A stretch of 64,000 bases of DNA from Parashewanella tropica. GTDB taxonomy: Bacteria; Pseudomonadota; Gammaproteobacteria; Enterobacterales; Shewanellaceae. Under the pieces are notes generated by a model. That model did no database searches, was not told the DNA's origin, and saw only the letters and a list, made by a program, of their open reading frames with translations. Below, in pieces: positions 45,574 through 54,203 of this stretch. Each line of letters begins with the position of its first letter. The stretch's first letter is position 1. A program made the translations under genes and the position numbers. Location of the stretch: NCBI RefSeq assembly GCF_004358445.1, contig NZ_CP037951.1, forward strand, positions 1,847,501 through 1,911,500, given 5' to 3'.

Positions 45574-46239
45574 TTACTTAACCGGAAAATCCCAATAAGT
45601 ATTCGGAAAAGGCTCATTACTCAAATTAAAATGCCACCACTCGTTTTTATTGGGCATGAACCCTTGCTCAATCATCATATGCCTTAACAAGGCTCGATTA
45701 GCTTTTTGTTGCATGCTAATACCTTGATAAAAAGGTTTTGAACGCTCGCCAAAATAATCGAAATGTCCTCCCATATCTAACTCTTGTTTTGTGTGTAGAT
45801 CAATAATTGTAAGATCTACAGTACTGCCTCTAGTATGCCCTGATTTAGTGGCGATAAAATCAAGTTTGAACAAGTCTGCTTTATTGAGGTTGGGATAATA
45901 GTGTTTTTTTATTTCTGGATGGTCGGGTGTTTTTTGCCAGCGAACAAAGTTATCGACGGCTCGCTGCGGGCGGTAGGCGTCATAGACTTTTAGTCCTAAA
46001 TCAAAAGGTTTTAATTGTTTTTGAACTTTAGCCAGTTGGTTAAGTGCGCTGGTGGATAAAATACAAACGGGTTTAATATAACCATCTACTGGTTTACCTG
46101 TAAAGTTGTTGTTTGAAATATAATGGAGATCGACGGTGAGGTTTGGTATTACATCAGTACAGTACGAAAAACCAGCGGGTAATTTGGCAAATACGGTAAC
46201 GGGCAGAAAAAGTAATATCGTGAGTAGAAACGTTTTCAT
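45574..46239 (-). CDS. ddpX: D-alanyl-D-alanine dipeptidase, VanX/DdpX type (M15D)
   Basis: Zinc dipeptidase hydrolysing D-Ala-D-Ala. The zinc and catalytic motifs SGHTRGSTVDLTI (His-x6-Asp) and ENEWWHF-like (KNEWWHF) are intact, and VYDAYRPQRAV contains the conserved arginine. A signal peptide (MKTFLLTILLFLPVTVFA) places it in the periplasm, like E. coli DdpX, where it may recycle D-Ala-D-Ala from peptidoglycan rather than confer vancomycin resistance. No vanH, vanA or ddp transporter genes are present. It converges on pdxH with only 29 nt between stops. Confidence 0.88.
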   Translation of the reverse strand: MKTFLLTILLFLPVTVFAKLPAGFSYCTDVIPNLTVDLHYISNNNFTGKPVDGYIKPVCILSTSALNQLAKVQKQLKPFDLGLKVYDAYRPQRAVDNFVRWQKTPDHPEIKKHYYPNLNKADLFKLDFIATKSGHTRGSTVDLTIIDLHTKQELDMGGHFDYFGERSKPFYQGISMQQKANRALLRHMMIEQGFMPNKNEWWHFNLSNEPFPNTYWDFPVK

Positions 46240-46293
46240 TGCTCGATTAACATAGACTGAATTTATGACTACTTTAGCGTATTTTTATAATAA

Positions 46294-46746
46294 ATGACAA
46301 AACCAACCATTTGGATTGATGCAGATGCCTGTCCTGTTCCGGTAAAAGAAATGATTTACCGAGCAGCAGATAAACGACAAGTCAAAGCTATTTTTGTAGC
46401 AAATCAATTATTGCGTGTACCACCTTCTCCTTTTTTTCAAAGCATTCGAGTGTCATCTGGGTTTGATGAAGCTGATAACTATATCGTAGAGCAATTGGTT
46501 AAAGGAGATTTAGTGATCACTGCTGATATTCCGTTGGCAGCTGATGCCATTAAGAAAGGTGGTTTGGTTATCACTCCAAGAGGTCTGGTTTATAGCACAG
46601 GGAATATAGGACAAGCCCTATCAATGCGCAATTTTATGGACGAACTTCGTGGTTCTGGAGTTCAGACCGGGGGGCCTGCAGGTTTCAATCAAGCAGATAA
46701 GCATAAATTTGCTCAAGAGTTTGACCGTTGGTTAGCAAAACTTTAG
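46294..46746 (+). CDS. yaiI: YaiI/YqxD family protein (DUF188)
   Basis: A 150-residue protein of the DUF188 family. The signature WIDADACPVPVKEMI at the N-terminus and DLVITADIPLAADAIKKGG, then TPRGLVY and GPAGFNQADKHKFA are all present. The fold is PIN-like, and nuclease activity has been suggested but not shown to my knowledge. It is divergent from the dipeptidase gene with 54 nt between starts, so the promoters must overlap. Confidence 0.9.
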   Translation: MTKPTIWIDADACPVPVKEMIYRAADKRQVKAIFVANQLLRVPPSPFFQSIRVSSGFDEADNYIVEQLVKGDLVITADIPLAADAIKKGGLVITPRGLVYSTGNIGQALSMRNFMDELRGSGVQTGGPAGFNQADKHKFAQEFDRWLAKL

Positions 46747-46829
46747 TTCAGGATTCTTGATTTTTTATTAACAAATAGACAACATAGGGCCTAATAATTA
46801 TTGTAACATAGGTATGGCAGGAGGCCATC

Positions 46830-47306
46830 ATGAGAATAAGTTTATTAATCATGCTGTTATTGTTAGGTGGCTGCGCCACTTACCATGAGCCTATGCCAGA
46901 AAATTATGCAGGTAAAATAGCTGTTATTAAAAGCAGTGTTGGAAACAAGAAATCTACTTCAGCCGATCTATTTTATCTATCAGAAATCGACGGCCAAAAG
47001 GTGTATAGCTCGAAGCAAGCTACTGCAGAAAATGACAATGGCTTCTTTTTGAATGTTAAGCATATTGATATTAACGTGCCTGATAAAATGACGACTTTTA
47101 CCTTGGTTGGAGAAAGGGTTAACGGTGCGTTGATCCAGTCGATTTTCACTAAAAATTACTATGTGAGTGGCAAAATTACATTTATTCCTGATCCTCAAGA
47201 GGTTTATGTCGTAAAAGGCGAGCTTGGGGATATTTCAAAGGTTTGGCTTGAAGCTCAATCAACTGGGAAGCCTGTAATGGGGGAAGTCTTCATAAATAAT
47301 GACTAA
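46830..47306 (+). CDS. Small uncharacterised lipoprotein
   Basis: A 158-residue lipoprotein with lipobox LGGC (Cys15) after a short signal peptide. The start is supported by a strong AGGAGG at 46820-46825. The mature part has mixed beta character without recognisable motifs. The sequence FYLSEIDGQKV followed by a predicted strand-rich core suggests a small beta-sandwich. It stands alone, 83 nt after yaiI. The function is unknown. Confidence 0.75.
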   Translation: MRISLLIMLLLLGGCATYHEPMPENYAGKIAVIKSSVGNKKSTSADLFYLSEIDGQKVYSSKQATAENDNGFFLNVKHIDINVPDKMTTFTLVGERVNGALIQSIFTKNYYVSGKITFIPDPQEVYVVKGELGDISKVWLEAQSTGKPVMGEVFINND

Positions 47307-47428
47307 AAAACACTCATGCGTTTACTTTGCTCTCCTAAAAATTGACTTTTGTCATTAAGACTTGAAAAAAGTCAATTACTCTTTTTCCTACTCGTTATAT
47401 CTTAAGAAAAAAGTTAGCGGAAACCAGT

Positions 47429-47869
47429 ATGGGCACATTGTTACTATTACATTTTATCGGTGCGACAATTTGGGTCGGAGGTCACCTCATTCTTTCAATT
47501 GCCGTTCTCCCAAATGCTTTAAAACACAAAGATGTTGATGCAATTAGAAACTTTGAAAATAAATTTGAGAAAATCGGGATTCCAGCTTTGCTATTGCAGA
47601 TAGGAACGGGCATGTATATGGCTTATAGTTACCTACCTGATTTTTCGCTTTGGTTTGATTTTTCAAATCCAGTTTCAAAAGTGATTAGCTATAAAATCAT
47701 CTTATTGGCGGCAACATTTCTACTCGCCATTGACGCTAGACTGCGCATTATCCCTAAACTCTCAAAAGACAATTTAAGCAGTTTAGCCTTGCATATCATT
47801 CCAGTGACTCTGATTTCATTACTGTTTGTTTTTGTAGGGTTAGCGTTCAGAACAGGTTGGCTTTATTAA
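47429..47869 (+). CDS. CopD-like four-helix membrane protein
   Basis: A 146-residue integral membrane protein with about four spans. The N-terminal LLLLHFIGATIWVGGHLILS motif, with a histidine in the first helix and another (GH) near its end, resembles CopD/DUF2214-type membrane proteins, which may bind haem or copper. Later spans are IPALLLQIGTGMYMAYSYL, ISYKIILLAATFLLAI and LISLLFVFVGLAFRTG. The substrate or cofactor is uncertain. It is a single gene next to the efp terminator. Confidence 0.7.
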   Translation: MGTLLLLHFIGATIWVGGHLILSIAVLPNALKHKDVDAIRNFENKFEKIGIPALLLQIGTGMYMAYSYLPDFSLWFDFSNPVSKVISYKIILLAATFLLAIDARLRIIPKLSKDNLSSLALHIIPVTLISLLFVFVGLAFRTGWLY

Positions 47870-47892
47870 TGGAATAGCTTGAGGTTCAGATA

Positions 47893-47921
47893 ATAAAAAA
47901 ACCCGCTATATTAGCGGGTTT
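47893..47921 (-). terminator. Rho-independent terminator after efp (also reads after the CopD-like gene)
   Basis: A 10-bp stem AAACCCGCTA/TAGCGGGTTT with a 3-nt tip, with an A-run on the left (seven T on the minus strand) and TTT on the right. It fits efp best but may work in both directions. Confidence 0.85.
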
Positions 47922-47938
47922 CTTGAATGCATTTAATA

Positions 47939-48499
47939 TTAAACGCGCTTTTTAAACTCATCAGTACGTGAGTCAATTTCAATCATGTCGCCGGTTTTAA
48001 CAAACTCAGCTACTGTGATAACGCCGCCACCAGTAATGGTTGCAGGCTTCATTACCTTACCAGAAGTATCGCCACGTGCAGCTGGTTCAGTATAGATAAC
48101 TTCACGAACAATCGTGTTTGGAAGTTCAACTGCGATTGCTTTACCTTCGTAGAAGGTTACTTGGCAAACTTCTTCCATGCCGTCAACGATGTATTTTGCT
48201 GCATCGCCTAGGTTTTCTGCTTCTACGTCGTACTGGTTGAATTCTTCATCCATGAATACATACATAGGATCAGCAAAATAAGAATATGTACAATCTAGGC
48301 GATCAAGAATGATGTCTTCAATTTTATCTTCAGCTTTTACCGCAGTTTCAGTTGAAGTACCTTGAAGTAGGCTTTTTAATTTCATTTTTACGACTGCAGC
48401 ACTACGACCTGATTTGTGGTAGTCAGTTTTTAGAACTACCATTGGGTTGCCGTCAAGCATGATCACGTTGCCAGTACGAATTTCCTGAGCAGTTTTCAT
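47939..48499 (-). CDS. efp: Elongation factor P, Arg32 type
   Basis: EF-P relieves ribosome stalling at polyproline. The protein has three beta-barrel domains and 186 residues. In the tip loop, where E. coli EF-P carries a lysylated Lys34, this one has Arg32 ([10 protein letters not shown]), the residue that EarP rhamnosylates. The gene for EarP lies directly upstream on the same strand, 69 nt away. This is the Shewanella/Pseudomonas/Neisseria type. The start at 48499 ([15 protein letters not shown]) has GGAACAG upstream. Confidence 0.95.
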   Translation of the reverse strand: MKTAQEIRTGNVIMLDGNPMVVLKTDYHKSGRSAAVVKMKLKSLLQGTSTETAVKAEDKIEDIILDRLDCTYSYFADPMYVFMDEEFNQYDVEAENLGDAAKYIVDGMEEVCQVTFYEGKAIAVELPNTIVREVIYTEPAARGDTSGKVMKPATITGGGVITVAEFVKTGDMIEIDSRTDEFKKRV

Positions 48500-48568
48500 T
48501 ATTTCTGTTCCTGTATTGCAGGTATCAAAAATTGGCTGATACCTTTATTTCTTTTCAGTTGCTGGATT

Positions 48569-49720
48569 CTAGCGTTTTTTAACAAACTCCACCAGTCGAG
48601 ATGCTAAATCTGAGCCATTAAGAGCCTTGTTAGGCCAGTTTAGGCTATGTGATAAAAGCGCTTGTTCGTATTCTTGCAATTGCTGCCAGTAAGTTACAAT
48701 GTGTTGTTCTTGGTCTTGATTGAATGCAAGGCTTAGGTTCTGATAAGCATTTACAACACTATTAGGTAAAGAGTCTAAATAACGGCTATTAAACGCTTCT
48801 AGCTTATCGATGTGAGCATGTTCATCTTGAGGATAGATATGCCACAAGAATGGCTTTTGCGCCCATTGTGCTCTTAAGAACGAGTCTTCACCTCGGACAA
48901 TATTAAAATCACAACTGGAAAGTAATTTGTCGTACCCTTCTTGGTCCGTCATTGGCAATATGTGTATCTGCAGCTTTCCTACAGTAAAACAATCACCAAT
49001 ATTCACATTTTCAACTTGACCTTGAAAAGCGGGCAGCAGGCTATTCAAGCTTCGACCTAAAGGAACCAATAAGTGAGTTTCACTGTCAAGCGTTTGCCAA
49101 TATTTACATAAAGCTTTTAAAGCGGAAGATTCATAACTGAATACGCTAATCACTTTAGTATTTGTTTCTTTAAGCTCTATGCCAAATTGTTTTAGATACT
49201 CACTACGTTCCAAATCATGGTGTTTTGCTATAGTCAGCTGATTGTGTTCACAGATCAAACCACCGCTTTTAGACGTAAAACCTGGGAAGTAGAAATACTT
49301 TTTTACACCAGAGTGATGCAGAGACTGTAGGCCATGACAGTCTTCTATCCATGATTCAGCACTTAAATATTCAAGGTTTAACCATACAGGAGCATTAGTT
49401 TTATCTTCTGCAAGTTGCTCGATTATGGATTCTGGAATTTCACAGGCAAAAGCTTCAATCAACGCTTCACCAGCTTGCCAGCTATTAGGGTTGATATTAT
49501 CCCATTTTATAATGGTAATGGCATTGATTGTTTGTTGATTAAGGTTAGGGTTGAGAGCAGGTAATATATGTTGAAAACTATTTAAGTCATCAACCCACAA
49601 CTTAATTTTAAGATCATATTCTTGGGTTAATTGTTTTGCTAAGCGCCAAGTTACACCTATATCTCCATAGTTATCAACGACGCAACAAAAGATATCCCAG
49701 TGTTTTGATTTTTGTGTCAT
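48569..49720 (-). CDS. earP: EF-P arginine-32 rhamnosyltransferase EarP
   Basis: Transfers rhamnose from dTDP-beta-L-rhamnose to Arg32 of EF-P. The N-terminal CCVVDNYGDIGVTWRLAKQL has the conserved Asp16 and Asp20, and the nucleotide-sugar site NIVRGEDSFLRAQWAQKPFLWHIYPQDEHAH (in two parts, about residues 273-303) is typical of the DUF2331/GT104 family. It is 383 residues. It lies upstream of efp in the same orientation. dTDP-rhamnose synthesis genes are not in the window. Confidence 0.94.
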   Translation of the reverse strand: MTQKSKHWDIFCCVVDNYGDIGVTWRLAKQLTQEYDLKIKLWVDDLNSFQHILPALNPNLNQQTINAITIIKWDNINPNSWQAGEALIEAFACEIPESIIEQLAEDKTNAPVWLNLEYLSAESWIEDCHGLQSLHHSGVKKYFYFPGFTSKSGGLICEHNQLTIAKHHDLERSEYLKQFGIELKETNTKVISVFSYESSALKALCKYWQTLDSETHLLVPLGRSLNSLLPAFQGQVENVNIGDCFTVGKLQIHILPMTDQEGYDKLLSSCDFNIVRGEDSFLRAQWAQKPFLWHIYPQDEHAHIDKLEAFNSRYLDSLPNSVVNAYQNLSLAFNQDQEQHIVTYWQQLQEYEQALLSHSLNWPNKALNGSDLASRLVEFVKKR

Positions 49721-49731
49721 AAGTCCACTAA

Positions 49732-49762
49732 AAATAAAAAAGCGGCGCTAATAGCACCGCTT
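49732..49762 (-). terminator. Rho-independent terminator after fldA
   Basis: On the minus strand AAGCGGTGCT/AGCGCCGCTT forms a 10-bp stem with one mismatch and a four-base loop, followed by TTTTTTATTTT. It separates fldA from earP. Confidence 0.85.
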
Positions 49763-49787
49763 TAAATCAATTTCTTATATTGCTAAA

Positions 49788-50312
49788 TTAAGCGAATTCA
49801 GCCATGCACATTTCTTCGTAGATTTGCTTAACCCACTTGTCGACGCGTTCTTCGGTCAATTCAGGTTGACGATCTTCATCAATACCAAGGCCAATAAAGT
49901 GGTTTTCATCAGCCAAGCCTTTCGACTCTTCAAAATCATAACCTTCTGTAGGCCAGTGACCGACAATGATACCACCACGTTCAGAAACGATATCTCCAAC
50001 CATGCCCATAGCATCTAGGAAATATTCAGCGTAATCTTCTTGGTCACCACAACCAAAAATAGCGACTAATTTATCAGTAAAGTCGATTTGCTCAAGTTCC
50101 GGGAAAAAGTCATCCCAATCACATTGTGCTTCACCATAGTACCAAGTAGGAATACCAAAAAGGAGTAGATCAAACTCAGCAATTTCTTCTTTGGTACTTT
50201 TGGCGATATCTTTTACGCCAACCATCTGCTTACCAAGTTTCTTTTGGATCATTTTGGCTACGGCTTCAGTGTTACCTGTATCACTGCCGAAAAATAGACC
50301 TACAGTTGCCAT
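49788..50312 (-). CDS. fldA: Flavodoxin FldA
   Basis: FMN electron carrier for enzymes such as IspG/IspH, biotin synthase and cobalamin-dependent methionine synthase. The phosphate-binding loop GSDTGNTEAVA starts at residue 8. The flavin-stacking loops are GIPTWYYGEAQCDWDDF and FGCGDQEDYAEYFLDAMG, a long-chain flavodoxin. At 174 residues it is close to E. coli FldA (176). ybfE and a DUF2788 gene lie upstream on the same strand, as in related genomes. Confidence 0.95.
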   Translation of the reverse strand: MATVGLFFGSDTGNTEAVAKMIQKKLGKQMVGVKDIAKSTKEEIAEFDLLLFGIPTWYYGEAQCDWDDFFPELEQIDFTDKLVAIFGCGDQEDYAEYFLDAMGMVGDIVSERGGIIVGHWPTEGYDFEESKGLADENHFIGLGIDEDRQPELTEERVDKWVKQIYEEMCMAEFA

Positions 50313-50366
50313 TGTTTTTCCTTGTGTTTCTTGAACTTAATCAGTGTTTAACTAACTTTCGATGAA

Positions 50367-50645
50367 TCAATTCAAATCACTGAGTTGTGCGGTTAGCATT
50401 GTCTCAATGAGTTGACTCCGACTGATGTTATTTTCTTCTGCGAGTTGGTTGAGTGCATCAAATAAATCTTGAGGTACTTTTAACTCGATACGCTTTAGGC
50501 CTTTGGCCTTATCTCTGAGGACTTGATTCCTCTTATTAACCTTTAATTGCTGCGATCTCGTCAGTGGATTGCTTCTTGGTCTACCACGGCGTTTTTCAGT
50601 TGCAAAAAGGTCAATCGTTGTTCTATCAGATTGTTCTTTTGCCAT
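50367..50645 (-). CDS. ybfE: YbfE family protein, ribbon-helix-helix-like
   Basis: A 92-residue basic protein matching E. coli YbfE: MAKEQSDRTTIDLFATE, RRGRPRSNPLTR, INKRNQ-like VNKRNQVLRDKAKGLKRIEL and a C-terminal ribbon-helix-helix-like SRSQLIETML. E. coli ybfE is LexA-regulated; no full LexA box is seen here. The ATG at 50645 begins 1 nt after the stop of the DUF2788 gene, so the pair is coupled; an extended frame to 50654 adds three residues. It lies upstream of fldA as in E. coli. Confidence 0.88.
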   Translation of the reverse strand: MAKEQSDRTTIDLFATEKRRGRPRSNPLTRSQQLKVNKRNQVLRDKAKGLKRIELKVPQDLFDALNQLAEENNISRSQLIETMLTAQLSDLN

Positions 50646-50646
50646 G

Positions 50647-50868
50647 TTACCCAATCCCAGAGGATTCCCAGTAGAATTGGATTATACCTTTTGCAATAAA
50701 TCCAGCACAGCCCATAAATAAAACTAACCAAACCATGTAGCGGCCAAATTTTGGCACTTGACCTTGCTTTAAAACGTCATGGATAGCCATGCCGATGAAG
50801 AAAAAAATCGCAGCGAAGAAAAAATTAAGCCCTACAGCTTCAAGCTGCTCAATATACTGCGTCAACAT
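50647..50868 (-). CDS. DUF2788 family small membrane protein
   Basis: A 73-residue protein with two hydrophobic spans (GLNFFFAAIFFFIGMAIHDVL and FGRYMVWLVLFMGCAGFIAKGI) separated by a short basic loop (KQGQVPKF). It fits DUF2788, a two-span family found between ybfF and ybfE/fldA in Shewanella and Vibrio. No function is known. The next gene begins 1 nt after its stop. Confidence 0.85.
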   Translation of the reverse strand: MLTQYIEQLEAVGLNFFFAAIFFFIGMAIHDVLKQGQVPKFGRYMVWLVLFMGCAGFIAKGIIQFYWESSGIG

Positions 50869-50969
50869 TCTCTCTCGCTTTACTGTTTTATCACAGATAA
50901 TTTATCCGGTTTTAATGGGGGCGGAATATACCATATTGCCCGCGATTGTTAAAATGGATATTCAGATTT

Positions 50970-51734
50970 TTAGAGCTTTTGAGTGTCAATAAATTCTTTC
51001 ACGATGCGATTAAATATTGTTGGCTTTTCTGCATGAAGCCAATGTCCGGTTCCATTTATGGTTTTTGCTTGAACGTTTGGAAACTGGCTGATGATTTGTT
51101 GGCGGTGTGCTTGAGTCACATAATCAGAGTCACCGCCACGTATAAATAAACATGGACCAGCATATTGCTTACCTTGATATGGCCAATCAATTAAGGAGTC
51201 ATAGCTATTAATAAGGCCATTCAGGTTCATTTTCCATTTAAAGCCTTCGTCTGTTCGTTGAAGGTTTTTCAACAAAAATTGTGCTGTAGAGTTTTCAATA
51301 CCAGAGTCTAAAAGGTGTTGAAGTGCAGCACGACGGTCACTACCTTGATTCAGTGGTAAGCTCGTCAAGGCATTAAACACGGTATCATGACGTCTTGGAT
51401 AGCTGGCTGGGGCGATATCGGCTGCAGCTACACTTAGGGATTTCTGTGGGAAATTAAGGCTAAAGGCTAAAGCTGCTTTCCCACCTAATGAATGACCAAC
51501 CAGATGGGCTTGTTCAATATTTAACTTATCGAATACTGTCAATAATTGTTGACTAATGATATCAAAGGATAAGTCATCAATGTGCGAACTTAAGCCATGA
51601 TTAGGTAGGTCAACTCTGATCACTTGGTAGTTAGATTCTAGGTGTGAAGCCAAGTTTTTTAAGTTATCTAAATTACCAAAAAGACCATGAATCAAAATTA
51701 TGCTCGGGCCTTGTCCGGAAACGATATAGTTCAT
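50970..51734 (-). CDS. ybfF: Alpha/beta hydrolase, YbfF esterase type
   Basis: A 254-residue alpha/beta hydrolase. It has the oxyanion HGLFGNLDNL motif, the nucleophile elbow VGHSLGGKAAL, and the catalytic histidine in GTGHWLHAEKPT. E. coli YbfF is an acyl-CoA thioesterase/esterase, and this gene holds the same place, divergent from seqA. The promoter region is the 228 nt shared with seqA. Confidence 0.92.
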   Translation of the reverse strand: MNYIVSGQGPSIILIHGLFGNLDNLKNLASHLESNYQVIRVDLPNHGLSSHIDDLSFDIISQQLLTVFDKLNIEQAHLVGHSLGGKAALAFSLNFPQKSLSVAAADIAPASYPRRHDTVFNALTSLPLNQGSDRRAALQHLLDSGIENSTAQFLLKNLQRTDEGFKWKMNLNGLINSYDSLIDWPYQGKQYAGPCLFIRGGDSDYVTQAHRQQIISQFPNVQAKTINGTGHWLHAEKPTIFNRIVKEFIDTQKL

Positions 51735-51962
51735 AATGTGTTGTTGATGTAAATGTAATTTTATCCATTGTCCTAAATTTTAACCCTTTGTAGAAGTTTA
51801 TCAGAGTTTGATTTTTAACCAGTTAAACGTTTGTGGTTTTATCTAGCTCTTTTTTTCATCAAATATCAATTCCAAACGGGTGACTAGCCATACAAAAATC
51901 GGTATCTTTGATCTATTGGGATCGAAGATCCAAACTCATAAACTGCAAAGGAATATGAACGT

Positions 51963-52502
51963 ATGAAATATATTGAGGTAGATGAGGAACTCTATCGTTT
52001 CATTGCTGGAAAAACTGAACGTATTGGTGAGAGTGCATCTGATATTCTTCGTCGCCTTATTGGCATGGAAGTAGAGTCTGTTGAGTCTCCAAAACCTCAG
52101 CAAATTGATGAGCCGAGTTTAGAGCAGAAACTTGATACAACTGAAGATAATGTATCAAGCACTGATATCGAATTTGCCTCTTTATTTAATGCAGATGATC
52201 TAGCGAGCCAAAAAGGAGCAGTTGGTCGCTTTATTTACGTTTTGGCACAATTACATACAGCATTACCAGAAAAGTTTATTGAAGTTTTACAGGTTCAAGG
52301 TCGTGGTCGCTTGTATTTTGCTACTTCAAAAGAAGAGCTACTTAAAGCGAGCAAGTCGGCAAACCCTAAGCAAATAGGGCAAAGCTCTTACTGGGTCACG
52401 ACAAATAACAATACCGCAAAAAAACAAGCTATTTTTGCCGAGGTATTGGTTCGATTGGGATGTGAAGCTGAAGCTGCGCAAGAACTTGTTCAGTATATTT
52501 AA
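51963..52502 (+). CDS. seqA: Replication initiation negative modulator SeqA
   Basis: SeqA binds hemimethylated GATC sites and sequesters oriC. The N-terminal multimerisation domain (MKYIEVDEELYRFIAGKTERIGESASDILRRLIG, in two parts, residues 1-34) and the C-terminal DNA-binding domain (about residues 70-179, including TSKEELL and IGQSSYWVTTNNNTAKKQ) are present. It is 179 residues against 181 in E. coli. pgm starts 11 nt after its stop, the conserved seqA-pgm operon. Confidence 0.95.
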   Translation: MKYIEVDEELYRFIAGKTERIGESASDILRRLIGMEVESVESPKPQQIDEPSLEQKLDTTEDNVSSTDIEFASLFNADDLASQKGAVGRFIYVLAQLHTALPEKFIEVLQVQGRGRLYFATSKEELLKASKSANPKQIGQSSYWVTTNNNTAKKQAIFAEVLVRLGCEAEAAQELVQYI

Positions 52503-52513
52503 CGGAGAAAGTT

Positions 52514-54157
52514 GTGGCGTTACATGAAAGAGCTGGTCAGAAGGCTCAACAACAAGATTTAATTAATATCCCTAAATTGATGAGTCAATATTATCGATTG
52601 ATCCCTGACGCAACAAATCCAGAACAGCAGGTCAGTTTTGGTACCTCAGGTCATAGGGGCAGTTCGTTAAAATCCAGTTTCAACCAAAATCATATTTGGG
52701 CAATCGTACAGGCGGTAGTTGATTACCGAAAACAACAGAATATTAATGGACCGTTGTTTCTTGGAATGGACACTCATGCTTTGTCTCATGCTGCTTTTAT
52801 GTCTGCAGTTGAAGTTCTGGTTGCAAATGATATCCAAGTTATTGCTCAGTTAGATGAAGGTTATACACCCACTCCAGTTGTATCACATGCCATCATAACC
52901 GCTAATACAAAGTCTGAGCAATTACATGATGGCTTGATTATCACCCCATCTCATAATCCTCCTCAAGATGGTGGGATCAAATACAACCCGCCGCATGGGG
53001 GACCTGCTGAAGGTGAAATAACGTCTTGGATTCAAAACCGAGCCAATGGTTATTTACTTAACCAACTTGATGGTGTGAAAACACTCAATTATGGAATCGC
53101 ATCTAAGTTAGATTTGGTTGACTGGCGAGATTTAATCACACCTTACGTTAAGGATTTAGCTTCAGTCATTAACTTTACAGCTATTAAAGAGTCAAAAGTT
53201 CGTATTGGCGTCGATCCTCTTGGTGGTTCAGGGATTCATTACTGGAAACCGATTGCTGAAGAATTCGGAATTGATATAACGCTGGTTAATGACGTGATTA
53301 ATCCAAGCTTTGGTTTCATGACTTTGGATAATGATGGAAAAATCCGTATGGATTGTTCATCACCTTATGCAATGCAAGGGTTATTGGCGCATCAAAATAA
53401 TTTCGATATTTGTTTGGGGAATGATCCTGACTACGATCGTCATGGTATTGTTTGTCCGAATACTGGTTTGATGAACCCAAATCATTATTTGGCGGTTGCT
53501 ATTGATTATCTAGTTACTCATAGACCTGAATGGAGTAAAGATCTAGGTATCGGTAAAACGCTAGTATCAAGTGCAATCATTGACAAAATTTGTGCTGAGC
53601 ACGACAGAAAACTGGTTGAAGTTCCTGTTGGTTTTAAGTGGTTTGTTGATGGTTTAGCCCAAGCAAAATTAGCGTTTGGTGGAGAAGAAAGTGCAGGTGC
53701 AGCCTTTTTAAGAAAAGATGGTTCTACTTGGTGTACTGATAAAGATGGCTTTATTTTAGCTTTGTTAGCAGCAGAAATTTATGCTGTAACAGGTAAAACT
53801 CCAGCACAACGATACCAAGAGCTAGAGCAAGAATTTGGTAACAGTTTTTACCAACGTGTTGATAGTCCTATTAATGCCAAGAAAAAAGCAAAGTTTGCTC
53901 AATTGTCTTCTGATTCCTTCAAAGCAACTCATTTGGCTGGCGCGGAGATCACGGCTATTTTATCCCATGCTCCGGGCAATAATGCGGCTATCGGTGGTAT
54001 CAAAGTAACGACTAAAGACGCTTGGTTTGCTGCCCGACCATCAGGTACAGAACCTTTATTTAAGCTCTATGCTGAAAGTTTTGTTTCTGAGCAGCATTTA
54101 CAGCAAGTGTTGGAAGAAGCTCAAGAGTTAATTGCTGATGCGTTAGCAGCACTTTAG
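52514..54157 (+). CDS. pgm: Phosphoglucomutase, alpha-D-glucose specific
   Basis: Interconverts glucose 1-phosphate and glucose 6-phosphate. The phosphoserine loop TPSHNPPQDGGIKY has Ser146, matching E. coli. The Mg loop GNDPDYDRHG, the sugar-binding GGEESAGA and the phosphate-binding RPSGTEPLFKLY are present. It is 547 residues with a GTG start at 52514 and GGAGAAAG upstream. It is co-transcribed with seqA. Confidence 0.95.
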   Translation: MALHERAGQKAQQQDLINIPKLMSQYYRLIPDATNPEQQVSFGTSGHRGSSLKSSFNQNHIWAIVQAVVDYRKQQNINGPLFLGMDTHALSHAAFMSAVEVLVANDIQVIAQLDEGYTPTPVVSHAIITANTKSEQLHDGLIITPSHNPPQDGGIKYNPPHGGPAEGEITSWIQNRANGYLLNQLDGVKTLNYGIASKLDLVDWRDLITPYVKDLASVINFTAIKESKVRIGVDPLGGSGIHYWKPIAEEFGIDITLVNDVINPSFGFMTLDNDGKIRMDCSSPYAMQGLLAHQNNFDICLGNDPDYDRHGIVCPNTGLMNPNHYLAVAIDYLVTHRPEWSKDLGIGKTLVSSAIIDKICAEHDRKLVEVPVGFKWFVDGLAQAKLAFGGEESAGAAFLRKDGSTWCTDKDGFILALLAAEIYAVTGKTPAQRYQELEQEFGNSFYQRVDSPINAKKKAKFAQLSSDSFKATHLAGAEITAILSHAPGNNAAIGGIKVTTKDAWFAARPSGTEPLFKLYAESFVSEQHLQQVLEEAQELIADALAAL

Positions 54158-54173
54158 TTGGTTTTTAACACTA

Positions 54174-54203
54174 AAAAAGGAGCTCTGTGTAAGCTCCTTT
54201 TTT
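54174..54203 (+). terminator. Terminator between pgm and the converging M3-like gene
   Basis: Stem AAAAGGAGCT/AGCTCCTTTT with loop CTGTGTA and T-runs on both strands, so it can serve both genes. It overlaps the last bases of the minus-strand gene. Confidence 0.85.

Noticed and set aside
45574-46239. VanX-type dipeptidase as part of a vancomycin-resistance cluster
   Set aside because: No vanH, vanA or vanRS genes are nearby and the protein has a signal peptide, as in the DdpX type; peptidoglycan recycling is the simpler reading.
50883-50896. CTG...CAG motif upstream of the DUF2788-ybfE genes as a LexA box, since E. coli ybfE is LexA-regulated
   Set aside because: The spacing is N8 (CTGTTTTATCACAG), not the N10 required for LexA.
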